Shown: positions 1 through 4,958 of the stretch, one piece after another
Numbering within the stretch: position 1 is the first letter of the stretch
Layout: each line of letters begins with the position of its first letter
Program-made: the position numbers and the translations under genes
Origin: an uncultured Arcobacter sp.
Lineage (GTDB): Bacteria; Campylobacterota; Campylobacteria; Campylobacterales; Arcobacteraceae
Assembly (NCBI GenBank): GCA_937860115.1
Contig: CALMBI010000060.1
Coordinates: 1-6,397, forward strand
Direction of reading: 5' to 3'
Length of the DNA: 6,397 nt
The notes under the pieces: model-generated
The model's input: only the letters and a program-made list of their open reading frames with translations
Database searches by the model: none
What the model was told of the DNA's origin: nothing

Positions 1-773
1 AGTTCACTACTTTTTGTTTTAAATGGATCACTTACTGTGATATCTGGATAATAACTATTATTGATTTTGATATTGATATCATCTCCAATCTCTACAAAAA
101 AATCTGGAATAATATAAGGCTGTTCACTGATGTAAGCGATCGCTGGAGGGGAATTAAATCTATGAATAAGATCTTTTGCTTCTTCAAATCTATGGTGTTT
201 GTGAAATTTGTCAATATTTTTTAGATTTTGGATCAGTTTTGTGCTAAAACTACTCAGTTCATCATCAATATCAAGTTGTGAGAGTTGAAATAAAAACGGC
301 TCTTCAAGATTAATAGCCCCAATCCCTGCAGGTTCAAGATAAGCAAATCGTTTTCTTACACTCTGCACAAATTCTTCTGTTGTACTACATTTTTGTGCAA
401 TAAATTCAATATCCCCTTCAAAATACCCTTCATTGTTGATATAAAAAAGGATCTCACGAGCTACTTTTTGAGAATTTGGTGTAGGAAAAAGATGCCCATA
501 GATTTGATTGTACACAAAATCATAGAGTGATTCTTCATACAAAGTCATATTTTCAATAAAATTTCTTTTATCAAATTCACTATCACCGCCAAAACTTCCT
601 CCCCCAATATAATCAGACTCAAATGATGATTTACATTCTAAAAATGGATTTTCATAACTATACTCTTTAAAAATAGTCTCTAAATCTTGGATTGGTGCTT
701 GCAGTAACGGAAGCCACATTTTGAGTGAAAGTTGAAGATTTTGTTTTTGTTTAACGCCTAAGTGCAGTGCCAT
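1..773 (-). CDS. rpoN: RNA polymerase sigma-54 factor, N-terminal 257 codons (partial, runs off left edge)
   Basis: Sigma-54 directs core RNA polymerase to -24/-12 promoters, which need an ATP-dependent activator to open; in diazotrophs these include nif promoters. The frame is open from the ATG at 773-771 to the window edge. Residues about 8-48 form the activator-interacting region I (LQLSLKMWLPLLQA, then ENPFLE at 41-46). An acidic, glycine-rich linker follows at about 50-68. The core-binding domain includes YLEPAGIGAINLEEPF at 145-160 and a segment from about 219 that reads YIIPDFFVEIGDDINIKINN. The DNA-binding HTH and RpoN box must lie beyond the left edge. The start is supported by AAGGAG about 7 bases upstream. 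In Campylobacter, rpoN follows an lptB-type ABC ATPase gene; here the upstream neighbour is the divergent htpX. The family call is very secure. Whether this is the only rpoN copy in the genome cannot be told. Confidence 0.95.
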   Translation of the reverse strand, partial: MALHLGVKQKQNLQLSLKMWLPLLQAPIQDLETIFKEYSYENPFLECKSSFESDYIGGGSFGGDSEFDKRNFIENMTLYEESLYDFVYNQIYGHLFPTPNSQKVAREILFYINNEGYFEGDIEFIAQKCSTTEEFVQSVRKRFAYLEPAGIGAINLEEPFLFQLSQLDIDDELSSFSTKLIQNLKNIDKFHKHHRFEEAKDLIHRFNSPPAIAYISEQPYIIPDFFVEIGDDINIKINNSYYPDITVSDPFKTKSSE

Positions 774-821
774 ATATCACTCCTTTAAAAAAAGAAGTAT
801 ATCTAAGAGTTAGCATTAAAT

Positions 822-852
822 ATACAATAAGATTGTATCTTTTTTATACAAT
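822..852. promoter_or_regulatory. ATACAAT inverted and direct repeats between rpoN and htpX (possible operator)
   Basis: ATACAAT (822-828), a 3-base spacer and ATTGTAT (832-838) form a perfect 7-3-7 inverted repeat. A third copy, TATACAAT, lies at 845-852, 24 bp from the first TATACAAT at 821-828. On the minus strand the dyad overlaps TATATT-like sequence that could be the rpoN -10 region, about 50 bp before its start. This arrangement would suit a repressor or activator of rpoN. No known regulator is recognised, and AT-rich repeats can arise by chance. Confidence 0.35.
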
Positions 853-884
853 ACAGACACTTTTCTTAAAAAATATAAAATTCC

Positions 885-890
885 TATAAT
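885..890 (+). promoter_or_regulatory. -10 box of the htpX promoter
   Basis: TATAAT matches the sigma-70 -10 consensus exactly. It lies 3 bp before the CIRCE operator and 69 bp before the htpX ATG. A predicted start point near 897 falls inside CIRCE, the usual arrangement for HrcA repression. No clear -35 hexamer is visible; the upstream DNA is T-rich (862-867 reads TTTCTT), which is typical of epsilonproteobacterial promoters. Confidence 0.65.
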
Positions 891-893
891 TAA

Positions 894-920
894 CTAGCAC
901 TCTAATTTTTTGAGTGCTAA
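894..920 (+). promoter_or_regulatory. CIRCE operator (HrcA binding site) upstream of htpX
   Basis: CTAGCACTC (894-902), nine bases, then GAGTGCTAA (912-920) match the CIRCE consensus TTAGCACTC-N9-GAGTGCTAA at 17 of 18 arm positions; only the first base differs. CIRCE is bound by the repressor HrcA, which loses DNA binding during heat or protein-folding stress. Its position just after the -10 box predicts steric repression of htpX in unstressed cells. hrcA itself is not in the window. Confidence 0.92.
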
Positions 921-959
921 TATTTCGATATTATTTCAAAAAATACGAGGAGGAACACT

Positions 960-1808
960 ATGGAACAAATAAAAACATTTTTTTTACTTACAACACTTTC
1001 TATTCTTTTTGTAACTATTGGATTTTCATTTGGTGGTAATGGTGGAGCGATGATCGCTTTACTCATAGTAGGTGGTATGAATTTTTATGCATACTATTTT
1101 TCTGATAAACAAGTGTTAGCTCACTATGATGCACAAGAACTTCCAAGCGGACATAATATCTATAGAATGGTAGCTAAACTTACAAGTAGAGCAAATCTAC
1201 CTATGCCAAAAGTCTATATCATACAAGACCCTATTCCAAATGCTTTTGCAACTGGTAGAAATCCACAAAATGCAGCAGTTGCTGTTACGAGTGGACTTTT
1301 AGATATTTTAGATGATAGAGAGATCGAAGGGGTTATCGCTCATGAACTCTCTCATGTAAAACATTATGATATTTTAGTTGGAACGATCGCAGCTACGATC
1401 GCTGGAGCGATAGCATGGATTGCTAATATTATGCAATTTAGTTCAATGATGGGGCAAAATAACAATAGAAATATCAATCCAATTGTGATGATAATTTTGG
1501 CTTTACTCTTACCAATAGCAGCTAGTGTGATCCAAATGAGTGTGAGTAGAAGTAGAGAATATATGGCAGATGAGGGTTCAGCATATTTGACACAAGATCC
1601 ATCTGCTTTGCAATCAGCACTTATGAAGCTTGAAAACTATGCAAAAAGAGGAATGTTACATAATGCCACAGAACAATCAGCGCATATGTTTATCATCAAT
1701 CCATTTAGTGGAAAAGATATCAGTTTTGGATCACTCTTTAGAACACATCCAAGCACTGAAGATAGAATTCGGCGTCTTGAAGCGATTAAAAGAGAGATGA
1801 GAAGATAA
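960..1808 (+). CDS. htpX: Membrane zinc metalloprotease HtpX (heat-shock protease, M48B)
   Basis: HtpX is an inner-membrane endopeptidase that degrades damaged or misfolded membrane proteins together with FtsH. The 282-residue length is normal for the family. Two N-terminal transmembrane segments (about 4-24 and 28-47) precede the zinc motif HELSH at 128-132, with His128 and His132 as ligands and Glu129 catalytic. Hydrophobic segments at about 138-158 and 174-194 follow. SREYMAD (about 198-204) supplies the third ligand, probably Glu200. The C-terminus has the typical FRTHPSTEDRIRRL. The start is fixed by GAGGAGG at 947-953, seven bases before ATG. Regulation is predicted through the CIRCE operator upstream. 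gph follows after 36 bp and could be partly co-transcribed. Confidence 0.97.
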   Translation: MEQIKTFFLLTTLSILFVTIGFSFGGNGGAMIALLIVGGMNFYAYYFSDKQVLAHYDAQELPSGHNIYRMVAKLTSRANLPMPKVYIIQDPIPNAFATGRNPQNAAVAVTSGLLDILDDREIEGVIAHELSHVKHYDILVGTIAATIAGAIAWIANIMQFSSMMGQNNNRNINPIVMIILALLLPIAASVIQMSVSRSREYMADEGSAYLTQDPSALQSALMKLENYAKRGMLHNATEQSAHMFIINPFSGKDISFGSLFRTHPSTEDRIRRLEAIKREMRR

Positions 1809-1812
1809 ACGC

Positions 1813-1818
1813 TATAAT
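1813..1818 (+). promoter_or_regulatory. Possible -10 box of a gph promoter
   Basis: A consensus TATAAT lies 4 bp after the htpX stop and 26 bp before the gph ATG. It could give gph expression independent of the CIRCE-controlled htpX transcript. No -35 element is evident, and TATAAT is not rare in DNA this AT-rich. Confidence 0.35.
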
Positions 1819-1844
1819 GCAAATAAAAAAAGTGAAGTGAAAAT

Positions 1845-2516
1845 ATGCTAGAAAATAAAAAACATATAATTTTTGATTTAGATGGGACACTTATAGACAG
1901 TGCTCCTGATCTTTGTAAAAGTGTAAATTTAATGCTTACACATTTAGGAAAAAAAAGATTTGGTCTTAAAGTTGTTAGAAAATGGATAGGAAATGGTGCA
2001 AGAGTTTTGGTCCATAGAGCACTTAGTGGTTCTAAAGAAGTAGATCTAAATATAGATGACAAAATTATTGATGATGGCTTGGAGATCTTTTTTGGCTATT
2101 ATGAAAAAAATCTTTGTGTAGAGACAAAATTGTATGATGGAGTAAAGGAGACTCTAGAGTATCTTTATGATAAACACTACGCACTCTCAATTGCTACAAA
2201 TAAACCACATAGGTTTGTCGCTCCAATATTACAAGGACTGCAGATTGAAAATTTATTTAGTGCTACACTTGGCGGGGATAGTTTAGATGTGAAAAAACCA
2301 GATCCAAAACCATTAATACATATTTGTTCCCAAACAAATTTTACTATCGATGAAAGTGTCATGATAGGTGATTCAAAAAATGATATTTTAGCCGCTAAAA
2401 ACTGTAATATGGATGTGATAGCTCTTACATACGGTTACAATCAAGGGGATGATGTGACAATATTTGAACCTACTTTTATTGTTAAAAAATTTGCAAAAAT
2501 ACAACAATTGCTTTAA
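1845..2516 (+). CDS. gph: HAD-superfamily phosphatase, phosphoglycolate phosphatase type
   Basis: The protein probably hydrolyses 2-phosphoglycolate to glycolate, clearing the product of DNA 3'-end repair or of oxygenation reactions. All HAD motifs are present in 223 residues. Motif I is DLDGTLID at 11-18, with Asp11 as nucleophile and Asp13 as acid/base. The motif II threonine is in ATNKP (117-121). The motif III lysine is in VKKPDPKP (149-156), and the motif IV acidic residues are in GDSKND (175-180). The helical cap lies between motifs I and II (about 20-95), as in the Gph/PGMB-like subfamily. The ribosome site is weak (AAGTGAAG before ATG). The gene ends just before the terminator at 2558-2597. 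Fold and chemistry are secure; the exact substrate is inferred, because related HAD enzymes such as pyrophosphatase or beta-phosphoglucomutase share these motifs. Confidence 0.85.
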   Translation: MLENKKHIIFDLDGTLIDSAPDLCKSVNLMLTHLGKKRFGLKVVRKWIGNGARVLVHRALSGSKEVDLNIDDKIIDDGLEIFFGYYEKNLCVETKLYDGVKETLEYLYDKHYALSIATNKPHRFVAPILQGLQIENLFSATLGGDSLDVKKPDPKPLIHICSQTNFTIDESVMIGDSKNDILAAKNCNMDVIALTYGYNQGDDVTIFEPTFIVKKFAKIQQLL

Positions 2517-2557
2517 AACTTTAATTTGATTATAGATTGAACTAAAAAAATTTTATG

Positions 2558-2597
2558 AAACTTTATAGCAAATCGAAATACTGCTATAAAGTTTTTT
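2558..2597. terminator. Intrinsic terminator between convergent gph and ferredoxin genes
   Basis: The arm AAACTTTATAGCA (2558-2570) pairs perfectly with TGCTATAAAGTTT (2582-2594) over 13 bp, with an 11-base loop. A run of six T (2592-2597) ends the plus-strand copy, giving a good intrinsic terminator for htpX-gph. For the minus-strand nif-associated transcript the hairpin is followed by CATAAAATTTTTTT, so it can plausibly act in both directions. Confidence 0.85.
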
Positions 2598-2619
2598 GGA
2601 GATAATTATTGTTGTGAGA

Positions 2620-2916
2620 TTAGTATTTAAGTCTTACTACACCATTTGATGATGCAATTTTCATTTGACATGAAAGTCTAGAATTTGGTGTACAAGTACC
2701 AGAACAGATCTCTTTAAGCACTTTTACTTCTTTATCTGTTTTTGGAGAAAGAAATTCCATCCCTTGAACCACTTCTACTACACACGTACCACATTCACCA
2801 TCTCTACATCCAAATGGAAGTGCTGAACCACTTGCCTCTACGATATCTTGGATTGTACTACCCTCTTTTACATTGATCGCTAAAAAATCATTGATTATTT
2901 CTACTCTTGTTGTCAT
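2620..2916 (-). CDS. Plant-type [2Fe-2S] ferredoxin, nif-associated
   Basis: This is a small soluble electron carrier of 98 residues. The plant-type cluster motif is clear: Cys37-x4-Cys42-x2-Cys45 (CRDGECGTC), then Cys83 in RLSCQM after 37 residues. Two more cysteines, Cys71 and Cys75 (CSGTC), are not canonical ligands. The start is supported by AAGGAG about 9 bases upstream. It is the last gene of the minus-strand set nifX, DUF269 gene, ferredoxin, separated by 127 bp that hold three hairpins. Ferredoxins of this class are often encoded in nif clusters, where they may donate electrons to nitrogenase or serve FeMo-cofactor assembly; which applies here is not shown. I see no sigma-54 motif directly upstream, so it is probably read from the nifX promoter or a weak local one. 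The family call is secure; a specific fdx letter would be a guess. Confidence 0.9.
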   Translation of the reverse strand: MTTRVEIINDFLAINVKEGSTIQDIVEASGSALPFGCRDGECGTCVVEVVQGMEFLSPKTDKEVKVLKEICSGTCTPNSRLSCQMKIASSNGVVRLKY

Positions 2917-2938
2917 TTCTTTGTTCTCCTTAAAATTT

Positions 2939-2957
2939 GTCCCAAATTTGAAGGGAC
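2939..2957 (-). other. Small hairpin just upstream of the ferredoxin ribosome site
   Basis: GTCCC (2939-2943) pairs with GGGAC (2953-2957) around a 9-base loop. On the minus-strand mRNA it lies about 8 bases before the AAGGAG ribosome site (complement of 2926-2931). The heptamer AAATTTG occurs twice here (2933-2939 and 2944-2950). It could influence ferredoxin translation or protect a processed 5' end; the stem is short. Confidence 0.4.
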
Positions 2958-2971
2958 CTTGTGTTAAATGT

Positions 2972-3009
2972 TTACTTTTAACGGCTTAATAAGATTAAGC
3001 CTAAAGTAA
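2972..3009 (-). other. Strong interrupted hairpin in the DUF269 gene-ferredoxin gap
   Basis: GGCTTAAT (2983-2990) and ATTAAGCC (2994-3001) form a perfect 8-bp stem with a 3-base loop. After a small asymmetric bulge the stem continues with TTACTTT (2972-2978) against AAAGTAA (3003-3009), giving 15 paired positions. On the minus strand no T run follows it, so it is not a normal intrinsic terminator. An mRNA-stability or processing element in the nif transcript is more likely. Confidence 0.6.
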
Positions 3010-3021
3010 CAAATCCTAAAG

Positions 3022-3039
3022 GGAAATCAGAAGATTTCC
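3022..3039 (-). other. Hairpin immediately after the DUF269 gene stop
   Basis: GGAAATC (3022-3028) and GATTTCC (3033-3039) form a perfect 7-bp stem around a 4-base loop, starting 5 bp after the minus-strand stop codon. On the minus strand it is followed by CTTTAGG, not a U run. It may stabilise the upstream nifX-DUF269 mRNA or partly attenuate read-through into the ferredoxin gene. Confidence 0.5.
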
Positions 3040-3043
3040 TATT

Positions 3044-3733
3044 TTACAAACTAAATGGTTTGATTAAAACATCACCTTTGATAAGCATCATTGGTGCGAT
3101 TCTGATTTTTGGACTAATTGTATATTGTTGGCAAATATCAGCATCTTCAGCAGATATAGCACCATACTCAACTAATAATTCTAACTCTTCATCTTCCATA
3201 TAACTTGTAGGTTCCTCATCTGTTATATGCTCCACACTTACAAGACACCCTCTATAGTCATCTTTACAAACTCCAATAGGGATCCCTTTATCTTTTGCTA
3301 ATCGTACTAACGGTTCACCGATTTTTGCATCATAGATTTTAAGAGCATCTACAAGCATTTTTTCACCCTGCTCAACTAACTCTTCATACGTTCTAAATGA
3401 GTATCTATGGGCATCTTTAAAAAATTTGTTTGTAACAACAATTTTGTCAGCTATCACAACAGCTCGCCCAAATCCCTCGTGACTCATCTCCATAACAACA
3501 CTACACATAATCCCATTTTTGAGTTCAAACGCTAAAGCGATCGCTTGAAAAATAAGTCTGATATCTTGAATTTGTCTCTCATCAATATCAGCAATCACTG
3601 GGATATTTTTCAGATCCTCTTTTGATTTCACATACTTTTCTTTTAAAATATCTTCATCACTTTTATTTGCCCATGTACCAAATTGATCTAGTGCTCGTAC
3701 TTGCCCTATCAGTGTTTCTATAAAAAGACTCAT
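3044..3733 (-). CDS. NifX-associated protein (DUF269) with a novel C-terminal extension
   Basis: Residues 1 to about 137 are the DUF269/NifX-associated domain, recognisable by QVRALDQFGTWANKSDEDIL (11-30), then IPVIADID (44-51) and MEMSHEGFGRAVV (81-93). The family is found almost only beside nifX in diazotrophs. Its biochemical role is not settled; FeMo-cofactor biosynthesis is presumed from context. DUF269 proteins are usually about 150 residues, but this one has 229. The extra ~90 residues (138-229) include IPIGVCKDDYRGCLVS (151-166), an acidic stretch (172-188), Cys201, and a hydrophobic end reading RIAPMMLIKGDVLIKPFSL. I do not recognise this extension. The start overlaps the nifX stop by one base (TAATG), a classic translationally coupled junction, with AAGG about 9 bases upstream inside nifX. 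The DUF269 call is secure; the extension is unassigned. Confidence 0.9.
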   Translation of the reverse strand: MSLFIETLIGQVRALDQFGTWANKSDEDILKEKYVKSKEDLKNIPVIADIDERQIQDIRLIFQAIALAFELKNGIMCSVVMEMSHEGFGRAVVIADKIVVTNKFFKDAHRYSFRTYEELVEQGEKMLVDALKIYDAKIGEPLVRLAKDKGIPIGVCKDDYRGCLVSVEHITDEEPTSYMEDEELELLVEYGAISAEDADICQQYTISPKIRIAPMMLIKGDVLIKPFSL

Positions 3734-4110
3734 TATGCAGCCTTTTTTTCAATAATTTTTTTGATAAATGGTGGTGGATTTGTACCTAACATTTTTGTAA
3801 GTTTGTTTAGTTCATCTTTGATAGCTACGACTTCTTTGTATTTAATAGGGAAAATCCCACTATTGATAAGTTTTGCTGCAGCTGCTGGTCCAATATCTAC
3901 AAAATAAACGATATCGATTCCAAATAATGAAGCAATAGTAAGATCTGTATCTTTTTCTTTAATCTCTATAATACGTGAAGCTGTATATTCTTGTTCTGAT
4001 ACATCAAATACATAAAATCTTTTTGCACTTCCAAAGTGTGCATCTATATCTTCTAAATTTGTTGTAGCAAATGCTACTCTTACATATCCATCTGGTTTTA
4101 CTTGATCCAT
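3733..4110 (-). CDS. nifX: NifX, FeMo-cofactor precursor carrier
   Basis: NifX binds FeMo-cofactor precursors (NifB-co and later intermediates) and passes them during nitrogenase cofactor assembly in the cytoplasm. The 125-residue protein has the single NifX/NifB-C-type ribonuclease-H-like domain. RVAFATTNLEDIDAHFGSAKRF (11-32) carries the conserved HFG. FGIDIVYFVDIGPAAAAKLINSGIFPIK (63-90) is the glycine-rich region, and NPPPF (111-115) is the diagnostic tail. The start is supported by AAGGAG (complement of 4116-4121), five bases before ATG. It is usually located after nifEN; here it opens its own minus-strand set, facing the GNAT gene. A degenerate sigma-54 motif at 4201-4216 could drive it. 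The shared fold with NafY and VnfX leaves slight doubt on the name, but the DUF269 gene next door strongly supports nifX. Confidence 0.92.
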   Translation of the reverse strand: MDQVKPDGYVRVAFATTNLEDIDAHFGSAKRFYVFDVSEQEYTASRIIEIKEKDTDLTIASLFGIDIVYFVDIGPAAAAKLINSGIFPIKYKEVVAIKDELNKLTKMLGTNPPPFIKKIIEKKAA

Positions 4111-4141
4111 GATAACTCCTTATAAAATGTTTCACTTTAAA

Positions 4142-4153
4142 AGGTGATCACCT
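4142..4153. promoter_or_regulatory. 12-bp perfect palindrome AGGTGATCACCT in the divergent promoter region
   Basis: AGGTGATCACCT is its own reverse complement. Its centre lies about 120 bp upstream of the predicted GNAT transcription start (near 4271), a usual distance for a sigma-54 enhancer site, and 38 bp upstream of the nifX ATG. Its GTGATC core recurs at 4232-4237 and, inverted, at 4296-4301. It may bind a dimeric activator or repressor, but the motif does not match the NifA site TGT-N10-ACA. Confidence 0.45.
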
Positions 4154-4200
4154 AATGATCTTCAATCTCAAACCTTTTTATGAAACCTGTTATTAGAGTA

Positions 4201-4216
4201 TTCAATAAGTGTTCCA
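4201..4216 (-). promoter_or_regulatory. Possible sigma-54 promoter for nifX (degenerate -12)
   Basis: On the minus strand the sequence reads TGGAAC-ACTTA-TTGAA, compared with consensus TGGCAC-N5-TTGCW. The -24 GG and the spacing are right, but the -12 GC is GA, a change at a strongly conserved position. A start near 4191 would leave an 80-base leader before nifX. It is the best -24/-12 candidate on this strand between 4111 and 4260. Confidence 0.4.
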
Positions 4217-4244
4217 TAGAAAATAATCATTGTGATCTTTCAAA

Positions 4245-4260
4245 TGGTATAGATTTTGCA
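4245..4260 (+). promoter_or_regulatory. Sigma-54 (-24/-12) promoter of the GNAT-SagB operon
   Basis: TGGTATAGATTTTGCA carries TGG at -24, a perfect TTGCA at -12, and exactly ten bases between GG (4246-4247) and GC (4258-4259). Only the two C positions of the -24 TGGCAC are replaced by T. The predicted start near 4271 gives a 20-base leader with CAGG before the ATG at 4291. rpoN is present in the same window. This promoter would lie inside the coding region if the gene began at 4180, so it argues for the 4291 start. Confidence 0.75.
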
Positions 4261-4290
4261 TTTCGATTCAAAAATATACAGGTTACTCAA

Positions 4291-4752
4291 ATGAAGATCA
4301 CAAAAGCAAAACAAAAAGATATAGATGATGTTTTAGAGTTATTAGGGGAGCTTTTTACACAAGAAGTTGAATTTGCATTTGATAGAAAACTACATACAAA
4401 AGGGCTTAAAATGATCCTTAAAGATAAAAAAATCGGTGAAATCTTTATCGTCAAACAAAAAGATAAAGTGATCGCTTGCCTTAATATCCTCTATACTATA
4501 AGTACAGCATTAGGGGCAAAAGTAGCCCTTTTTGAAGATATTATGGTCAAACAAGAGTTTCAAAGCAAAGGGATAGGGACAAAACTTCTTCAAAAAGCGT
4601 TGCATTATTTAACAAAAAAAAAGATCAAAAGGGTAACACTTCTTACGGATGGAGATAATTTTAGAGCACATCAGTTTTATCAAAAGATAGGATTTATTCC
4701 ATCAACAATGAAACCATTTCGATTAAGGATGCAACAACCATGGGAGCAATAG
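4291..4752 (+). CDS. GNAT-family N-acetyltransferase
   Basis: GNAT enzymes transfer an acetyl group from acetyl-CoA to an amine of a small molecule or protein; the substrate here is unknown. With the 4291 start the protein has 153 residues, a normal single-domain length. It begins MKITKAKQKDIDDVLELLGEL, a typical first GNAT strand and helix. The acetyl-CoA pyrophosphate loop is QSKGIGTKLLQKAL in the motif A region (VKQEF-QSKGIG). A DGDNFRAHQFYQKIGF segment forms the motif B end. An in-frame ATG at 4180 would add 37 residues without GNAT character and no ribosome site. The sigma-54 promoter at 4245-4260 also lies downstream of that ATG, so 4291 is preferred. It is the first gene of an operon facing nifX, and its 3' end overlaps the next gene by 13 bases. 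Expression is probably sigma-54 dependent. Confidence 0.88.
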   Translation: MKITKAKQKDIDDVLELLGELFTQEVEFAFDRKLHTKGLKMILKDKKIGEIFIVKQKDKVIACLNILYTISTALGAKVALFEDIMVKQEFQSKGIGTKLLQKALHYLTKKKIKRVTLLTDGDNFRAHQFYQKIGFIPSTMKPFRLRMQQPWEQ

Positions 4753-4928
4753 AAGAAAAAATCAAACAAGATTTAATGGGTCAAATTTTTAGTGATAGTT
4801 TTAAAATTTATGAATTTATTGATAATAGATTTGATTTAAATGAAGAAGAAAGATCACTCATCATCTCAAAATTAAACACTTTAAATAATGAACTTACTCA
4901 AATTTTAAAAGAGATAAAACTATCTTAG
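4740..4928 (+). CDS. Small protein of unknown function, 62 residues
   Basis: I do not recognise this gene. Its ATG lies 13 bases inside the GNAT gene's 3' end, with AAGGA (4725-4729) ten bases upstream, a spacing typical of translational coupling. The protein is charged and probably all helical: a 30-residue N-terminal part (IKQDLMGQIFSDSFKIYEFIDNRF), then DLNEEERSLIISKL and a leucine-rich LNNELTQILKEIKL tail that could form a short coiled coil. There is no signal peptide, membrane segment or cysteine. Position between two clear genes in one operon, the overlap and the good ribosome site favour a real gene; a later start at Met13 (4776) is possible. Confidence 0.6.
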   Translation: MGAIEEKIKQDLMGQIFSDSFKIYEFIDNRFDLNEEERSLIISKLNTLNNELTQILKEIKLS

Positions 4929-4958
4929 TAGATATTATTTCAATAAAAAGAGAATTTT

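Noticed and set aside
1637..2062. Minus-strand 141-codon open frame
   Set aside because: It lies antisense across the end of htpX and the start of gph, both certain genes, and has no family features.
2177..2362. Minus-strand 61-codon open frame
   Set aside because: It is antisense within gph and has no recognisable domain.
2917..3043. Sigma-54 promoter directly before the ferredoxin gene
   Set aside because: No GG-N10-GC spacing with TGG and TTGC character exists on the minus strand in this gap.
3701..3907. Plus-strand 68-codon open frame
   Set aside because: It is antisense to nifX and the start of the DUF269 gene; its hydrophobic residues come from the complement of charged codons.
4180..4290. 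Longer GNAT start at ATG 4180 (37 extra residues)
   Set aside because: There is no ribosome site before it, the added residues lack GNAT character, and a near-consensus sigma-54 promoter lies inside the stretch.
4100..4350. NifA upstream activator sequence TGT-N10-ACA
   Set aside because: Each TGT in the region was checked; none is followed by ACA after ten bases.
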